This document shows, piece after piece, positions 62,342 to 64,000 of a stretch of DNA of 64,000 nt. The notes under the pieces are model-generated. The model saw only the letters and a list, made by a program, of their open reading frames with translations. It did not search any database and was not told the DNA's origin. Every line of letters begins with the position of its first letter. Within the stretch, counting starts at the first letter, position 1. Position numbers and translations under genes: made by a program. Source of the DNA: Manganitrophus sp963718695 (GTDB lineage: Bacteria; Nitrospirota; Nitrospiria; SBBL01; Manganitrophaceae); NCBI GenBank assembly GCA_963718695.1, contig OY970371.1:1-64000 (forward strand). The letters run 5' to 3'.

Positions 62342-63151
62342 CTAGCTCCTGTTTTTCAGATTCAAAACGTCCATCATGTCGTAAAGGCCGGGAGGCTGCT
62401 GGACCACCCAGCGGGCGGCCAGCAGCGCGCCCCTCGCGAAATTATTTCGGCTATGTGCCCGATGGGTCATCTCGATCCGCTCGCCGGGGCCGGCGAAAAT
62501 GACGGTATGGTCGCCGACCACGTCTCCCCCGCGCAACGTTTGGATGCCGATCTCGCCGCTGGGACGCGGGCCGATGTTCCCCTGCCGGGAGAAGCGGCCG
62601 ACCTGAGAGAGGGGGCTCTTCCGGGCGCGAGCCAATACGTCTCCCATCCGGAGGGCGGTGCCGCTCGGGGCGTCTCTTTTCTGCCGGTGATGCATTTCGA
62701 CGATCTCGATGTCGTAAGCCTCGCCCAGCGCTTCCGCCGCTTCCGCGAGCAGTTTAAAGAGAAGATTGACGCCGACGCTCATATTCGGAGAGAGGACGAT
62801 TGCGATCTTTTCGGCGGCCTTCGCGATTTTTTTCTCTTCGTCATTCAAGAAACCGGTTGTCCCGATCACCATCGGTTTCCCCTTCGCCACCGCCTCCTGG
62901 AGTAGGAGCAGCGTGTTTTGGGGGGAGGTGAAGTCGATGACGGCGTCTCCCGCCTGAATTGCCTTCTTGATCTGATCGGTCAGGGAGAGCTTCCATTTTC
63001 CGACGCCGATCAGCTCTCCGGCATCTCTCCCGATCGCCGGGTGGCCTTTTTTCTCCAGTGCGGCGCCGAGCTCCAGATCTTCTTCGTGGTAGAGACTATC
63101 GAGAATGGCCCGACCCATTCGACCCGCCGCACCCGAAATGATGAGTTTCAT
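62342..63151 (-). CDS. dapB: 4-hydroxy-tetrahydrodipicolinate reductase
   Basis: 269 residues from ATG 63151 (GGAGAGAG ribosome site; the frame opens 31 codons earlier inside a repeat). Rossmann start IISGAAGRMGRAI, VIDFTSPQNT, VIGTTGF, SPNMSVGVNLL and substrate-binding EMHHRQKRDAPSGTALRMG. Second step of the DAP pathway. Separated from dapA by 127 bp that hold a REP-like element. Confidence 0.97.
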   Translation of the reverse strand: MKLIISGAAGRMGRAILDSLYHEEDLELGAALEKKGHPAIGRDAGELIGVGKWKLSLTDQIKKAIQAGDAVIDFTSPQNTLLLLQEAVAKGKPMVIGTTGFLNDEEKKIAKAAEKIAIVLSPNMSVGVNLLFKLLAEAAEALGEAYDIEIVEMHHRQKRDAPSGTALRMGDVLARARKSPLSQVGRFSRQGNIGPRPSGEIGIQTLRGGDVVGDHTVIFAGPGERIEMTHRAHSRNNFARGALLAARWVVQQPPGLYDMMDVLNLKNRS

Positions 63152-63164
63152 CTCTCTCCTAATT

Positions 63165-63258
63165 GTAGGGGCCGGCCCCTGTGTCTCTACCCCAAAGAGC
63201 AAGCTCTTTGGGGGCCCCGTGCCTGCCCTGCTCAGGGCGGCCACAGGGCGCCCCTACA
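63165..63258. repeat. REP-like inverted repeat block between dapA and dapB
   Basis: Begins GTAGGGGCCGGCCCC and ends GGGCGCCCCTAC, outer arms complementary. Contains an inner hairpin CCAAAGAGC/GCTCTTTGG and GCCCTG/CAGGGC. Same family as the element at 48041. Confidence 0.65.
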
Positions 63259-63278
63259 AGAACAATGGGAAAACGTAA

Positions 63279-64000
63279 CTACCGCCGAAGAAGGCCGTAC
63301 CCTTTTATTGCCGTTTTTAGCGTCTTGAGATTTTCGTCCGACATTCGCCAGAGGGGAAGACGAACCTCGTCGGCGCATTTTCCCATCAAGGCCAGGGCGG
63401 CTTTGACCGGGATCGGATTCGTTTCGACAAACATCACCTGGTGCAGCGGATAGAGCTGGTCATGTAACTTTCTCGCCCACCCGTAATCGCCCCGCGCGGC
63501 GGCTTCCATCATCTGGGCCATGTCGGCGGGAGCGATGTTGGCCGTGACCGAGATAACCCCTTTGCCGCCGACCGCCATCGTCGGCAGTGCGGTGAAATCA
63601 TCCCCCGAGAGGATGACGAGGCGCTCGCCGCAGAGCTGGACGAGATCGCTGATCTGTTGGAGCGAGCCGGTTCCCTCTTTCATCCCGATGATGTTGTCGA
63701 ATTCCATCAGCCGGGCCACGGTCGCTGGAAGCATGTTGACCCCCGTTCGTCCCGGAATGTTGTAGAGGACCAAGGGGAGATCGACCGCCTTTGCAACGGC
63801 CTTATAATGCTGGTAGAGCCCTTCCTGGGTCGGCTTATTGTAGTAGGGGGTGATCAGAAGAGCGCCGGCGGCGCCGGCCGCTTTGGCGTGCCGGGTGAAC
63901 GCGATCGCCTCTTCGGTGCTGTTCGATCCGGTCCCGGCGATCACCGGAATCCGCCCCGCCGCCATCTTCACCGCCATCTCGACGATACGCTTGTGCTCCT
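63279..64000 (-). CDS. dapA: 4-hydroxy-tetrahydrodipicolinate synthase, N-terminus beyond window
   Basis: 240 C-terminal residues are visible and the frame is open at the window edge. PVIAGTGSNST, TPYYNKPTQEGLYQHY, catalytic Tyr in LYNIPGRTGVN, Schiff-base Lys in IIGMKEGTG, LSGDDFTALP. Condenses pyruvate with aspartate semialdehyde, the first committed lysine/DAP step; starts the dapA-dapB-dapL run. Confidence 0.96.
   Translation of the reverse strand, partial: EHKRIVEMAVKMAAGRIPVIAGTGSNSTEEAIAFTRHAKAAGAAGALLITPYYNKPTQEGLYQHYKAVAKAVDLPLVLYNIPGRTGVNMLPATVARLMEFDNIIGMKEGTGSLQQISDLVQLCGERLVILSGDDFTALPTMAVGGKGVISVTANIAPADMAQMMEAAARGDYGWARKLHDQLYPLHQVMFVETNPIPVKAALALMGKCADEVRLPLWRMSDENLKTLKTAIKGYGLLRR

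Overview
This GC-rich window (with two clearly AT-richer insertions) looks like a chromosome segment of a Gram-negative, c-di-GMP-using bacterium with extracellular redox chemistry. The use of LL-diaminopimelate aminotransferase (dapL), many multihaem cytochromes, NHL-propeller lipoproteins and multi-GAF/PAS sensor kinases would fit a Nitrospirota-type organism. That assignment is inference from gene content only.

Regions 1-13,100 (minus strand): two very large sensor histidine kinases, the second cut by the window edge, lie downstream of a run of secreted or lipoprotein hydrolases: a PHP-type metallohydrolase, two neutral-ceramidase-fold proteins, a helical glycosidase-like lipoprotein and an alpha/beta hydrolase lipoprotein. 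A tRNA-Leu(CAA) at 13,248 is followed by an AT-rich patch of small hypothetical genes.

Region 14,900-29,500: two identical, oppositely oriented 1,209-bp IS3-family (IS407-like) elements bracket 10.7 kb. Between them are a GGDEF/EAL protein, a single-domain response regulator, a trypsin-like protease, a PilZ-like protein and a three-gene damage-tolerance-type operon (degenerate RecA/Rad51-like protein, small helical protein, family-B DNA polymerase that appears to have lost its proofreading residues). The second IS has landed inside a tcmP gene that forms a low-GC pair with a Gp37/Gp68-type three-Cys gene. This pair now sits between that polymerase operon and lexA.

Region 29,700-36,000: a c-di-GMP-I (GEMM-I) riboswitch plus intrinsic terminator precedes a fibronectin-III surface protein with a Cys-type C-terminal sorting signal. 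It is followed by rsmI, gmhA, ugd, a Reg_prop propeller and a YD-repeat protein.

Region 36,000-48,040: a redox island. Divergent promoters drive two membrane-anchored triheme c7-type cytochromes (minus) and a long plus-strand operon: pentahaem cytochrome, NHL lipoprotein, tetrahaem cytochrome, SurA-N-like chaperone, about 614-residue outer-membrane beta-barrel, second NHL lipoprotein, about 1,019-residue 12-haem cytochrome and an FGE-sulfatase-type protein. The layout suggests a porin-cytochrome conduit for electron exchange across the outer membrane.

Region 48,450-58,900: three translationally coupled paralogous lipoproteins of about 1,100-1,200 residues made of beta-propeller repeats. Two are broken by single-base homopolymer indels. 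Region 58,950-64,000 is housekeeping: panC, a deoxynucleoside kinase, folK, dapL, dapB and dapA (cut by the window end). REP/REPIN-like GTAGGGGCG hairpins are scattered between genes in the second half.
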